A stretch of DNA of 64,000 bases. Origin: Fasciola hepatica (lineage: Eukaryota; Platyhelminthes; Trematoda; Plagiorchiida; Fasciolidae). Position numbers and translations under genes: made by a program. Positions 12,301-25,159 of the stretch are shown piece after piece; position 1 is the stretch's first letter; the number at the start of each line of letters is the position of its first letter. The stretch covers positions 11,042,001 to 11,106,000 of the forward strand of contig CANUEZ040000116.1 of assembly GCA_948099385.1 (NCBI GenBank), in the 5' to 3' direction. The notes under the pieces were generated by a model. That model worked only from the letters and a program-made list of their open reading frames with translations, ran no database searches and was not told the DNA's origin.

Positions 12301-13759
12301 AGGAAACTACGAAATAAGACTGAACAAATTTACCGATGAAAGCTCTCAATGTTAATGTGATAACACAACTACGGAATGATATAGATTTTAAACTAAATCG
12401 TAGAATCGTAAACACTCGAGTACGTATCAGGTGGACTGAGTTTGGAGCTGTTTGCCAACAACTTAATCTTCTCTGCTGATTCCCATTTTACCACATACTC
12501 TGCTCCTAACATTTTACCGAATTGGTTTGACAATAAATGAAAAAATATGCAATTTTGAGGAAAAACGTGCAGTGTCCCATGTGGCGTTTTGCGGTCTTTG
12601 CTACTAAGAACGCTGGTTCCAGACTTTCGGGTTTTACGCTTACTTCCTCGATATTCAGAACTATGGGAAGTTGGTGATCGAGTAGTTTGGAGGTTAGAGT
12701 TTCGATTCCCGTCATCACCGGTCACTTTGGTGGTAGATGGTAATCCGTGGTTGTCCGATGCTCAACTACAACTGATCTATTAGGACCTTATGTACTTCTT
12801 ATTTACCCCAATTCTCAGGGTTTGGTTCTTGGCTATCCCTGATAGTGAAGTGGGCCTCGGGTTTTATGGGGTATATACTCCTTTTACTGCATTCATGAGG
12901 TAGTTGTCAGTTCTCAGACATCGATATGTTCTTAGCCTTACTGGAATATGATGGGAACGCAGCGTCAGTATTGTCAATGTTAGGCTGAGCCTATTAGGCA
13001 CAGGAATCAAATCGGCAAATGAAACATTGCCGCTCACCAGACTAAAGTGGTTGGAGCACGTGTTGCGTATGCTCCCGGATAGGACTCCTTGGCACACAGT
13101 GTTGGCTGAGGCGGTTAATGATTGGATGAAATGGTCAGTACATGCCATGGAACAAAGGTATGAAAAGCCTACCCAGTGGGCTTGGCTGCGTAGGACGCGC
13201 TGGACTTCCTGGGTGAGGTTCACATGATTCCCGCCCCACTCAGCGGCTAGTTACGTTGGTATTCATGACTTGTTGTTGCAGCACTGTGCTCCTTTATTCG
13301 CGAACTTTTTTTGTCGGCCTGATACTGTTTCTGGCTGCTTTCATACTCCGTTCGTATTCTGATTCATTATTTATGGTTAAGGTTGCCACTGGAAGATAGC
13401 AATCAAAACCAACGCACCACATGCATGGTTATTGGATGCTTGAACGGAACTGAACTCATGCACAAGCAAGTGGTAAAAAAAGATTCAAAGAACTCAGTGA
13501 TTTGTGCTTATGCCATTACATCACAACATATTACAGAAAGTTAAAGGACTGAATCAATTAGACAAAAACTGGAAGTGACTGAGATTAGTGGTGCCCAGTG
13601 TGGAGCAATCGGAAAAAATCCATTCCACTATCATATGGCCGTCAGGGTGATTATTCCGACTGTATGAAAGCGTCGCACATCCAGTAGAAAGATCTTTTCG
13701 GTAAAAAATTCATTTATACACGACTCTTCCGGGAACTTCTGAACAATCCTTTAACTTAC
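9386..13759 (-). other. intron between ankyrin exons B and C
   Basis: The GT (13759/13758, in AAGTAAGT) and AG (9387/9386) borders define a 4374-nt intron on the minus strand. It holds an RTE-like fragment on the opposite strand (12.9-13.3 kb). It also has a tRNA-like B-box word near 12694 and several frames of 80-121 codons (for example 12050-12415 minus) with no recognisable domain. I see no other exon in it. Confidence 0.7.
12885..13300 (+). mobile_element. RTE-like LINE, 3' end of ORF
   Basis: A 66-codon frame (13027-13227) contains RLKWLEHVLRM, followed by conserved spacing to a tryptophan-rich tail. This is the C-terminal signature 'RLRWLGHVLRM..R' of RTE-type reverse transcriptase proteins. 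Upstream, 12895-13026 reads in pieces like the preceding 'LSVF.HRCLRSI..IWW..RVSN' block, with stops. The reverse transcriptase core is absent, so this is a 5'-truncated, dead copy. It is antisense to the host gene in whose intron it sits. Confidence 0.75.
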
Positions 13760-13905
13760 TTAGCAAGCAAGTATTCACAAACTTCAATATATCCGCATGC
13801 GGCAGCTGTGTGCAGTGGGGTCCACTGATCCGCATCGCGCCCGTTCACATCAGCTCCAAAACGCACCAATAGTTCACACATATCAACGTTGTTATTGATG
13901 CAAGC
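13760..13905 (-). CDS. ankyrin exon B, MYPT-family PP1 regulatory subunit
   Basis: This 146-nt exon starts in phase 0 after a pyrimidine-rich acceptor ending GGGAAG and ends in phase 2 at the strong donor AAGTAAGT. It encodes 48 residues beginning ACINNNVDM, then FGADVNGRDAD, then QWTPLHTAAACGY. 'ACI..NVDM..LV..GA..N' followed by 'WTPLHAAA.CGY' is the second ankyrin repeat of MYPT1 (PPP1R12A) and its relatives, and this exon follows that pattern closely. Joined to exon A it gives LHQ-ACIN, the standard family junction. An open frame extends upstream past the acceptor (to 14061) but loses all similarity there, so the exon border at 13905 is preferred. Choice between PPP1R12 and PPP1R16 is not settled. 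Confidence 0.88.
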
Positions 13906-16744
13906 CTTCCCTCGGAAAGGAGTAAGGGGATGAAACAAAAGGGTATCAAATTTCATCATCTTTATGAATGAAATAGATACGAAAACGGTCAATTTACGGC
14001 TTTCGGTATAAAAAAATGTTCGGCGAGACATAAATTTCATAAAATTATTGCATCTTCTCATATTGTTAGAGGTAAAACTACTTCAATTTCATTCAATCTT
14101 TCGCGAACTGTTCGCAGAACGTGGCTTGTATTGTGCCCCTGAAAAAGCACTTTCTGTTCCCGATTCTCATGTGCATGTGACAATTCAATTAGTTAATATT
14201 ATTATTAGACATGGTTCACTTGCAGTTGCAGTGGCACGTACATAGGCGAAAACGAATCGTACTTAACTAAAATAGCGACTGAACACAATTGGAAATGGCT
14301 TTTGCATTCTGGGACTGAGTTGATTCAGCTGATCTGCACAAAACAAATTCTGGCATGAAATCCAGCACCAGCTATCACGAAGCGTCTACTTTTAACAGGT
14401 CATCGGTTTGCCCTAACCCGATCATTCAAATTACCGGAGTGCAAAATAACTGAATAATTTGATCAAGACTGAGACAATTAGTGAAGACGGCCTGCCTTCC
14501 CTGACACCAATCACAGAATCCCTCAAGAATTGCTAACTTATTGGTGATCAACAATTTTCTCATTTTATCACTGTTTATCTCATATACCATATCTTATATG
14601 ACGTGACTTGTCCTACGTATGCGACCGATACGAGTAAGCAAAATAGTCCAACGTGATTTTCCAGATCTGATAAAGTATTGGCTTAACTCAGCGACTTAAG
14701 GAGTATGTTTAAAGGGTTACTGTGTTTCAGAATGTTTGTCGAATCACCCAGTAGGCCTCCTGTTTTACAACTTAAGTGATAGTTCTGACAACCATTTTAT
14801 CCTATGAAAATCAAGCGAAGTTGTAAGAGTAAAAGCTTCCGTGCTTTCAAACTTCTTCCCCGTTGTTCCCTCTACTGATCAATTTCGTTATGCATTTCAA
14901 TCATTTCCGTTGAGAAACATTCTCGGAATGAAACCAGAACGCACGCGAACTGAGTATACTTGTATTCGAATGTATAAGAAATTTTGTAGACTGTGAACTT
15001 AGGGCGGAACGCAGGCTAGCAACAGTTGAACTCTAATTGCTGTGAGTAATTATCACCAATGTGCCTCAAAGTGTTAGATGATCGAGAATTTGAACGTCGA
15101 AAATTAGGTCATGCAGGACGACAGAAAAATGGAATTGCTTGGCGAGATCGGTTGCACGAAAGCTGAGAGTATGTTGGGTTGAATAGTGTATAATTTTGAC
15201 GGAACTAACTAAGTTGTGCGTAGCTATCGCAATAAATCATTGCGTATACTGTGAAGTCGGGTAATATTTTCCGATCGTGTTTTATCGAGCAGACAGTTAC
15301 GACGGATTTGGACGACATGCGTAATCACAAGAATATTTGTAGCCAATTGTACTTGTACCAGAATGACCGATGCTTGTAGTGTTAGAATCATTTATAAACT
15401 GTGTTTAATTAGTTTTCTCCCCTTTCAGGAATTACGGGGATTGCGATTTACCCTTAACGAAACCTGACAGACAGAGATAAAGATAAGTGATCAGTAGGCT
15501 TGCTGAACGGGTCACCAGTTCCAACTAAGAACGATTTTACTTCTGGTTAGCCATGAGCATGTATACGTGAATGCAAGGTCGGCTGTATACGCAGCTTGAA
15601 CGATGATTCTTATTCGGTTTTTCGGAACCATCAGGAGTAGTTCAATAAATATTCTCACTGTAGAATAGTTCAGATGTTTACTTCCTATGACACCTAGCTG
15701 AAATTAATTGTCCTCAAAATCTCACCCTAGGCCGTAACAACAGCTCCACGTCTGTCGTCGGAAGTCGTGCCAGTAGCAAATGATTCCATCAGGGTCGTCG
15801 AAATGTAGCATTTTCTCATCATTATTGATCACATAATTCCATTCAATATGACAAATGAGTCGATTTATGGCCCAGTCCGTGCATCTAGTCATCTGAGGCG
15901 CAGATCAGATACGATGCAGACCGCGTGAGATGTCGTGGATGCCAAACTCCCAAATTCAATTTTTCGCAGCACTATGCTAAATTTTTCTCACGAATTGCTG
16001 GAAGCCTTTTTTCGAAGACCACAGTTTCTGCTCGCGACATAATAAGTGGGATCCTTCGAAATAACACGAATAACCGTTACCAATCGGAAAATTATTTTGA
16101 AAATGTGATATACGCTTAGCCCCGAGTGTAATTATTCGGGTATTTTCCACTGAATCAGCCCAGATTGCCTTGGGCCTTGCATCATTGTTCTGTTTTGATG
16201 AATGAGAGGACAGTATTTCTAGTTTGAATGCATAGTCTAAACTTTGTCCACAAACCATAGGCAGCTAAAATACTGTTTGACAAAACATAACTGAACTAGT
16301 CCGAGCATTGAAAATGAGCCATAACCAACAAAGGTCATTGTGTTTCGCAACCATGTGATTGATTTTATCATTCGTAAGGGATAGATTTAATAGCGTTTCA
16401 TACCACTGAGGTATATCACGAGAGATCAATTGATTTATTTAGGTATTTTTCAAAATTTCGTTCTCAAAGTGGTTTGGTTGGAAAGAAATCGTAAAATACT
16501 TCACTATCATCGTACAGCGCTAAAAAGCAGGGCAAGCCCCACTGATTGCCTTTCTCACCATGTTGCACGCAAAAATAGAAAAAAATGAAGATACAGGATG
16601 GACAGGGACTGGACCTACATAGGTGGGAAAACGCAGAGATGCACTAATAACCAACACACAGAATACACAGTCTAACGGTACAGAGGCACACTGATCAGTC
16701 ACTCTGTTTCGACAGAAAGTGACAACACGATACGCACTGTTCAC

Positions 16745-17690
16745 GGTTCTCTGCCACGTCTTTCACTGTCTCCAGCTAGCTGATTGAGGGGTCTTTTGGA
16801 CCCCAACCACGAAGGCATGAGGCACTTACTTTTCCTAAGCTGGCTGTACATTTTCTCATTCCCCGTTGCCACGTCATCTGTTGACCTCCACGTGGTTTCC
16901 TCCACGCCCTAAGAGAAGCGGGAAACAGGACACGGTACAGTAGTCGTGTGCTTGTCATACGTAACATATGTTGCAATCAGCGAAGTCCACTAAGCTGATT
17001 AAGTTGTGATGGAACATTCTCTGAACCGATACTCGATACTCGATTTCTGACCTCAACATTGCTCACTCGGTTATTCCGGTACCATGTACAGACCGATGGT
17101 CGAAATCCTCGGGACGACGAAAACCTTTCACACGCAACTATGCAACAAAACTGGACACACTGCAGCACAGTACACATGACCTTTCAACTTCAGTGAAATA
17201 TCAGGTCGGCGCGACAAGTGCTTCAGTCCAGCGTACACCGCTCGAGCCTTGGATATACGCACGTTCACCCCTACTACAGTGCTTCCATCCTTCGTCAGTC
17301 AGCTGCTGAGCTCAGAAACGTTTATATCCAGTCTTGCATCATCACTTTACACTTGGAAGGTGCAGAGCGTGTGCCGAATGGAGCTACAGTGCACGTTGTG
17401 GGTGTTAAGAGCATTCGAAAAAGCACACAAGGTCGTCGGTGTAATCCAGGTCACATAGCTTTTCACTATTTCCTAGTTCGTCACCCACATCCTGGAGACT
17501 TCGCAATGCATTCTCCATTATCTTGTCCATGACGAAACTGAACAAGAATGGAAAAATCGGACATCCCTGTTGAACACCGCTGGTCGTTTTGAATGGACTG
17601 GATAGTTCACTGTAAACCCTTACATGGCCAGAAGTATAAGAGTATAATAACCTCAGCACACAAAAACCGGTCAACTGTGGACAAAGGTTG
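16745..17690 (-). mobile_element. RTE-like LINE, RT palm to ORF end
   Basis: On the minus strand 17674-17405 is open for 89 codons and holds the RT motifs SGVQQGCPI.PFLF and LDYTDDLVCFFE. The catalytic pair DD is present; the usual YADD reads YTDD. Similarity continues with frameshifts through APFGTRSAPSKCK (about 17360) and the RVSNVEVRNRV block (17100-17000). It ends in the C-terminal tail MTWQRGMRK...GWGPKDPS (16976-16776). The part upstream of the palm is missing. In-frame stops near 17300 break it, so it is inactive. It lies in the sense orientation within the host gene's large intron. Confidence 0.85.
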
Positions 17691-19214
17691 TTCGAACTCT
17701 GACAAAATTTTAACCAGTGCGATTCGGCGGGCTAAGTTGCAATATGTGAAAATATGATTAAAGTGACATGAATGGCAGTAGGCATTCTGCTCAAGAAATT
17801 TAAGTGCTTTTCGTTACTGCGGTGAAGTGTATTTTGGTTGCTGTTGAGGAACTTCAACGGAAGCAAATGTTTTCACTGAAAATATGTTCTACGAAATTCA
17901 TCTTTTTACTCTCTATGCATTTTGCCAAATGCCATTCGATGGATTCTTGATTTGTGAACCGGTTAAAACCCGCAAGTCATCGGCAAATATCTTTCAAATG
18001 AATTACGGAAGTGTGTAGAAAAAGAATCGTAAATGCAACAAAATCAGCTAGTTAAATTACCTAATCTGGCAGTTTTACTTTGAATGATACCACAAACAAG
18101 ACAGAAGTTGAACTAAGGTGATGCACAAGTTTTCACCCCGACATGAATATTCGGTTACAACCCTAAATACTATTCCACGCTTATACATGAGAACCTGATA
18201 GAAAAATTTCTCCTAACCCCAGTAGATCAGTAGTAAAAAGATGTGGTCTTAACTGATTGAGTTCTATCTCCAGTGCACCAAATCAGAGCTAATTTCCCCC
18301 TGTGAGTCTCCTGAAGAAGAAACACATTTTTGAACACGAGTTTGTGTGTGCGTATGATTTAAGCTTGGTAAAGTAAACCTTCCTAGTACACCATACTAGA
18401 TAGATATTCAGACATACCATTATCGTACGAAAAGACTCAAGACGTGCACATGCTTGTACACTGGCTCACCTCTAAAACCTCGCCCAGCATGAGACAATAA
18501 AACCAATTATTGTAACGGACTTCGCGGTTAGTCCGTTTACCAAATGTCTTTTGTTTTAATTTACTATGAGGATGTATTTGCGCTTGTGATCAGCTTACCG
18601 GCTTCATCCATATTTTCTGTCCAGGCTAGTTTCTATTCCCTTAGTAACAACTGGCATCGAAGACATGGGAGAACTGGCACTGTACATATTAGCAACGAAG
18701 AAAATCCTGTAAGTGATGACATTGATGAAAAACAAAGCGCCGGCTAGTTACAGATCTGAAAATTCTGGTTTATGTCTGCCAGTAAGACAACCAACTATCA
18801 TTCACCCAATGTTACCGAAGCTTTGGTTTTGAAAATAATATGCTAACGCTTAACTGACCGGAAGAAGGGATCCACAAAAAAATAGTAGCACGTTAGAGAA
18901 AAACTCACACAGACTGTGAAACAAGTTTATTAAAAAGTATATTCTATGACTGCTAAATTTGAGACTGCTGAAAATTCAGATTTTTCGCGTGTGCCGAACA
19001 CTGTGGCGCACGTTGGTGTGAAGATATTCTTGTTAACTGTTTTTAAAATTCGGGTAGTTAGTTTAGTTTAGCTGATGCAACCATTAGAAATGCAAAGGGT
19101 GCACTGTCATTGGTAGCTATCTCGTAGCGGCACTCTCAATCGTAAATAACGAGGAAAAAAGTGTAAAAAGCATAAGAAAAGCACTACAAGTAGCATCAAT
19201 TCGAGAAAGAAAAC

Positions 19215-20225
19215 TCGTAAATGGAAAGGCGCAACGGGCCGTGAAGCCGAATTACATCCTCCAACGTACCTATTCAGCGAGTGAGGGGACCTCGTGAACC
19301 CTAACACAGGAAGCTCCACACTCTACATGGTTACGTCCGCTTGGTAAACTTTCCATTTCTTTTGTTTACGTCGTAGACTTGCACCTTTACTCATCGTCCA
19401 ACAGTTACCTGCCTCAGCAAATAGTACACTCCTAGGAATCACATCCAGGGATATGCGCAACACAAGCCCAAAATACTTTATCCCAGTGACCTGTAATATT
19501 TCATCCAATATTCTGGTTCGTTTGATTATTACTCTGTGCCACGCCTCAGGATTGTTCATACGGTGTTCCCACCAGATTGGAGCAGTGCTACGATGACATT
19601 GGTGCTCGAATACTGACAATCTTCGTATATCCTCCACCCACAGAGGCCAAGTTTCTGAACCGTAGATAACTGGAGCGATTGACGCAGCGTAAACTCGGTC
19701 CTTGACAGATAAGAGGATGGCAAGTCGACACCAAAGATGACTGAGGTTGGCAAACGCAGAAACGCCTCCAGTACATGTGAAGACATTTCATCCATTGTCC
19801 GACATCCGGGCAAAATGCAGCTGCCCAGATAACAGAGCTTGTCTACTTTATCTATAGTCTCCCTGGACACCGAACGATTTCGTGTTGGGCAAACTCAATT
19901 CTGCAACAGAATCATGCATTTTGGAAGTGCTAAACGCGTACCGAAGATTACCACACAGTTGTTGAAGCTGTCCAGAAAAGCTCGCAACTTATATGGATCT
20001 TCACTTGGAAAAATCAGGTCGTCTGACGCTTTTCCACTAGTGAAAAGTTCAGTATCCTTATCCTGGCATGGCAAAAGCGCGGTCTCTAGGACCTTTTCAA
20101 TCACACACTTAAAGAGAAAAGGAGAAACTGAGCAACCCTGAAGTACACCAGTTTTCCTAGTGAACTCGGGCGAAAGATCACCGTAAGCCCGAACTCTGCC
20201 TCGGCTATTCATATGCAGGGACGTT
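19215..20225 (-). mobile_element. RTE-like LINE, RT palm to ORF end
   Basis: The first block (20212-19895) carries GRVRAYGDLSPEF, then TGVLQGCSVSPFLF, the RT palm motif. The YADD box reads ASDDLIF, so the aromatic residue is lost although both aspartates remain. The second block (19870-19556) has DKLCYLGSCI, and the third (19637-19323) has RLSVFEHQCHRS..PIWWEHR, the usual order of the RTE thumb and C-terminal regions. Similarity fades in WGSRGPLTR near 19290-19220. Three frames are needed to read it, so it is a pseudogene. It is on the same strand as the copy at 16.7-17.7 kb but differs in sequence. Confidence 0.82.
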
Positions 20226-21899
20226 TTAGGTTGGTAAAGGATCAGAGAATTAAATAACTAAGTGTTTCAAAGGAAGTGAAATTATTGTTTACTTAATGCA
20301 ATTGACGAAACACTTTCCGGTACCATCTTAGGAGAAAATGTAACCAGTAAAAAGCACGTACATTAGGTACTGAAGGCACTACACGAAGGTTTATTATTAG
20401 CCCAATTGTTGTGTTTTCTCTAACATTCAACGAATAATCAAATTGCTTATGCAGATAGTTTACTGGTCAATATGCTACTGTCGTATCGGTTCACGTGTTG
20501 CTAGCCCGGGTGACTCGTCGTGCACAAAGACAGAAACATTATTGAACAGTCCAACGTTCTTGGACAGCATGCTTATTGCCGTTTTAAAAAAGGCCATGGA
20601 CGCTTTCAAATATGTTTCACCTCTCATAGATAATGTTTCGCAATGTTCGGGACAGGCATTCATTTAAAATACTCGACGCGTGGAGACCAGACAATATTCC
20701 GGTCCGGCAACTTGCCTGTTAAACTCGTTGGCCGATGGATACGCTAATTTACGTAAAACTGATTTGCACTTTTTGAATAGCTCGCTACGGCAAATGAGTA
20801 TACAAAGATATTTCTCCAGAAATGTGAAATGGTTTCAGATTACGGCTGACATATCCCTTCTGTTTGCAGTTTCAACAGAGATGCGAATTTTATTTTCGGA
20901 TGCACTAACTTTTCGTTATAAGCGTGAAACTTTCAGATTCATTCGCACTTCATCTAATCATTCAGAAAAAAATTAGAAGTTGTAAGATGATGGACGGAAA
21001 TGGCTGAAAGTTAATCATAAAAGAATACTCCTTAGATCAATTAGAATCTATATTATACAAACATCCATCATTTGGTCTGAGAGAAAAATGACATCGGCCT
21101 CATATTCTTTGGTATCATGAAATTTCCGGAGGTCAAAAGTAAGAGGATTAGTAAGCTAATATTCCGAGTTATTAAGATAAAGAATAATACATCTCCTTTC
21201 CGTTCAAACTTGTCGCCCCGTAGTGAGCAACAAAATTATTTAATAACTAAGACGGCCTTAATATGTCTTCATCGATGCGCATCACTAGCTCATCACGAAT
21301 TCCGGCTTAGTCAAGGTCAAATTAGAGCGAACACTAAAGTAGTTTTGATTCACTTTACTAAAAATAACCAATCAATTGATATTGAAGAAAAGTTTCAGTA
21401 CAACTTTTTCTGTCACTATGGTAGATGCAAACGAAGTTGAAACACATATGTCGTCCAAAGCGGATGAGACTGTAGCCAGATCGATTACACTAAAACATTT
21501 GTCTAAAAATTCCTACTATCCTGAACAAAAAAGCCTTAGTGCTTAGAATCTCACACCCTTATAAATAGGCAAAACAGTCTCACCAACAAATTAAATTTCC
21601 CTGTTGTCACTTTAAGATCATCGGTGGCGCACACTAATCGGAGCACACAACACACGTTTCATATTATCCGTAACACCGGTACCAAAAGAGGCGATATTAG
21701 CGAGACAATTGGTTAGACCGACGAAAAGCCTATTCACAGTCTTCATCGGAGCTTGGAAGGATGGACCGAACACTTCACCTTTCAAATCAAATGGTTCCCT
21801 ACGCCAACTGCCTTGCTTCTTGATGAACGTATTGTCCAGTGGTTTGTCTTTAGAACCCGCTACCCCCACCCAGTGGAGCCGAAATCTGTAGTACTCCTG

Positions 21900-23415
21900 C
21901 ACACTACAAGCAGCACAGGGCTCTAGTTTCAGACGGCCTACCAACAGCTGCGTTCAAAGATACAGGATGTAATATTGTGAAAGAGCTAAAGCATTTGTTC
22001 TCCAAGGTATGGAAAGAAGGAGAAGTTTCTATAGACTTGATAGAATCGACCATAGCCCGCGTCTTAAAGAAAGGATCACGAATTGCATGCGGCAGTCACC
22101 GAGGAAACAGCTTAGTCCAAGTTGCAACAAAGATTTTGTTGTGTGGTGTTCTGCGTAGACGGTTATCACACAAAGAGAAGCAAATTCGTGAAAACCAAGA
22201 GGGGTTTCGCCCCGGCTGAGGCTGCGTTGATCAGGTGTTCATCCTCCACTAGCTGTTGAAACACTGGCACACTTAACGAACACCGATCTACGCCACATTC
22301 CTGGATATCAGAGCAGCTTTTGATTCAGTTCGCAGTACTTCTCTGGATGAAATGGTTGTTGAGAAATGGCATATCTGAGAAATGTATATCCATCATCAAA
22401 CTCCTCTAGCGTCATACCTTAGGACGAGTAAGAGCTTACACTAAGCTTTCGCCTTTTTCGTTGACTCCAGTGGAATTCGAGAGGAATCCCCTATTTGGCC
22501 GTTTCTCTTTAAATTTGCAACTGAAGACGGCCTTAAGAAATAGGTCGAAAGCCTTGCATGTTATGATATTGAATTCCTCCTAGGGCATTGGCGTGGGATA
22601 CGCTGGCTATATCCTCCTACGCGCTTCAGACTTCCCGACAGTTCAACTTCTAGTGAACAGCAAGACGAAGTAAGCGGCTTGTTTTAAATGTACTTTGCAC
22701 TTTCAAAGTGTAAAGTGCTACTCCTGAATTGACGAGAGTATGTACTCTGCTTGGGCAACGAAAGACTGGAGAACAGTGAAAGTTATGTTTACAAGGGTAG
22801 TTGTTACTGGAAATGACGCCGTGGGAGAGGAGATATTCGTGGATATTTAATAGGCCAGACTAGCTTTTTCGAACTTCGAGCATCTCTGATTTCGACACAA
22901 CGTCAGTTTTTCCTTAAAAGGCCGAGTGTATAACACCACAAGGAGCCCCGTACTACTGCATCGTTGTGAAACATGGTCCCTCCGAGTTCAAGATATCCGT
23001 CATCCGGCTGTGTTTGATACCCGCTGATTACGTAGCGTTGCCCATGTTTGATGGGAGCGACGCGCCAGTAATGATCAAGTTCACAATCAGATGTTTGGCA
23101 CAACCGACTCGTCTCTAGAAAAGACCCTACTGCAGCACCATTTCCCTTAGCTAGGACATGTATTCAGGACGCCTGCTCAGCGCCTGCCGTTCCGCGCATT
23201 GTTTGCCCTTCCTGGGCTTGACTGGAATGAAGACTGTGGAAGACAAGCAATGAATTGGCACAGAGGAATGAAGAAACTAACAGAATGTCCGTCGCGTGCA
23301 GGGCCGTCTCGGTTGCCAGGTTGGAAAGGCAGAGATGATGAGGGACTCTGACTTGTCTCACTAATGGACATGGCTTGAAACCAAAGTCAGCTGAACAATT
23401 GCATTCGGCTTCTTT
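21900..23415 (+). mobile_element. RTE-like LINE, longest copy, RT to ORF end
   Basis: It begins with SDGLPTAAFKD (about 21926), the region before RT motif 1. The frame 21977-22219 gives HLFSKVWKEGEV, KKGSR and REN.EGFRPG, standard for the RTE fingers. After a stop the reading continues in shifted frames: GRVRAYTKLSPF (22430), YNTTRSPVLLHRCETWSLR (22940-22985), P.LGHVFRTPAQRLPFRALF (23140-23200) and RLPGWKGRD (23310). Nearly the whole RT-to-C-terminus span is represented, but there are many stops and indels, and the YADD box is not readable. It is antisense to the ankyrin gene. Confidence 0.82.
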
Positions 23416-23569
23416 CGTGTTCATCAAACGAAAGAAAAAGTAAAACATGTAAGCAACAAAAAAACGGAGGAACTTTGCTTTTCCCCTATATTTTTCAGTC
23501 TGTCTTCACCAAACTGTTCCTCCTTGGTTGTACGACGTTTCGTTCTGCACACAGCCTAGAGCCACATAA

Positions 23570-23570
<1 letters not shown>

Positions 23571-23613
<43 letters not shown>
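23571..23613. repeat. (TA)n microsatellite
   Basis: An uninterrupted TA dinucleotide run of about 43 bases. Confidence 0.95.
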
Positions 23614-23615
<2 letters not shown>

Positions 23616-23916
23616 GTAAACTTTTAAAGATGAGATGAGGAACCGGAATGATGGAATAACTAATTGTCCCCGAAGTGAAAATCGTAGGTAGATTTTTCAT
23701 CATCTACCTGATTCCTGCTCCATCAGTTGTCGATACGTTTTTAAGGATATATGACAGTGCTTTTTGGACCTCATTCAGTTGTTTGCTGTCCGTCCATTTT
23801 AGATGTGACTGATGACGCTATTTGAGTGATTGATACCGGAACAGTTGCTGTGCTAGAATAGTGGTTCGAGTACAATGGGAATTAACTTGCATCATTCACT
23901 TCCGGTTGTTCGTATG

Positions 23917-23990
23917 TCTACAGCTTATCTGGTAGAGCACATGTCCGTTGGATTGAAGGTAGTCGGTTTGACTCCTGGCTTATGGTGTGG
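23917..23990 (+). other. tRNA-like sequence (SINE head or tRNA pseudogene)
   Basis: The order AGCTTATCTGGTAGAGCA, a gap of about 30 bases, then GGTTTGACTCC resembles the A and B boxes of a tRNA (usual forms TAGCTCAG.GGTAGAGC and GGTTCGANTCC) at tRNA-like spacing. The B box has one mismatch and the acceptor stem does not pair, so a working tRNA is unlikely. No anticodon can be fixed. Confidence 0.4.
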
Positions 23991-24887
23991 AAATTCGCAT
24001 GCGAAAGATGCAGATAGTTTTTCCAGTAATTAAAAGTTTACTAGTTTCTTAGTCTTGACTTTTTAATTTTCTAATAAGTAGTGTAAGAGAAAGCTACAAC
24101 TTTTGAGTTCGAGAGTGAACTCGTCAAATAAAATAATGTTCTTGAGATTTTTCCGCAGGTATAGATAGAAATGCGATACGTTAGGTTTGCAAAACACGAA
24201 TGCGAAGTGATGCACCCGACAAAACAAGAAGAGAACAACTAGCAAAATAACAGAAATGGGAGCTACTGAAACGAATTAGTATTGACATGGTTTCTTAAGC
24301 AAATATCACGTGACATTTCGTATTACCAAACAATCTCACCTGATACAAATGTTCTTTGAAGGCGAATATATGTTCCAAGGATTGCTTGGTTCATTCAAAC
24401 GGGAAGTATTCAAAATATCTCCCGACAAGAATCAGAATACAAGTAGTCACTCCGCATGACAAGCATAATAAAACTCTGATTTTATTAATGAATAAATCAA
24501 GCAGAACGCAGACGTTGGAAATCCTCCTACAGTAGTTAATTTATTGTGACACCTGGATATCATCTAAGAGAGTTTGGTTTCATAAATGAGCCCGGTAAAT
24601 AAATAGTTCCGCATCATGATTTACAAAACCGACGTGAATCCCTCATCTCATCCTACGATAAAACCTTTGGAACTTGAATGCTGATCCCAGTGGCTGTCTG
24701 CTAACCAAAACGTCCTTTAGAACCGATAGATCTCTTGCTTTTAAAAATACAAATCACGGAACTTGGTTGGAAACGTAAGTGTGCTTCGCATCTCAGCACT
24801 TTATTTTACGTCCAATTTCGGCAACAACGAGTTCCCACCACGAATCTGAGTAGAGGATTCAGAGACGTAGGTTTGCAAAATACGACA

Positions 24888-25146
24888 TTGATCAGTTCGT
24901 TACTTTCTGCACACCTGCATACTACAATCAATGTGGGTTTATATTATCAGTAGAATGATTAAAAGTTGAGACAAAATTGAAGAGAGTGACATGTGGTGGT
25001 AAGGAACAAGAATGATAGGGATACAAAATGTTTCGTCAGGAGGACCAAGGCAAACTGGTGGGCCAATTACGCTCTTTGCTTTGTTTGGGTTTTATCGTAG
25101 AAAATGGTTGGAGCCTAAGCACAATTAAGCAAATTCATGTTTATTG
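24888..25146 (+). repeat. left arm of 259-bp inverted repeat
   Basis: Positions 24888-25146 are the reverse complement of 26300-26558, equal in length and with about five mismatches counted by eye. The arm begins TTGATCAG and ends CATGTTTATTG. Outside these limits the two sides diverge at once. The arm encodes no domain I know. The spacer of 1153 bp holds most of a Penelope-like element fragment. Confidence 0.92.
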
Positions 25147-25159
25147 TGCTGTAACAGGT

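Noticed and set aside
12640..12715. tRNA-like B box GTTTCGATTCC near 12694 with GGTGAT/ATCACC pairing
   Set aside because: No A box at tRNA spacing and no acceptor stem of tRNA length.
13906..14061. Extension of ankyrin exon B to a methionine at 14061
   Set aside because: Family similarity ends exactly at a pyrimidine-rich AG. Joining to exon A at 13905 restores the standard LHQ-AC junction.
20443..20667. Plus-strand exon behind an acceptor-like TTATGCAG
   Set aside because: No donor or partner exon, no family similarity, and the minus strand is equally open.
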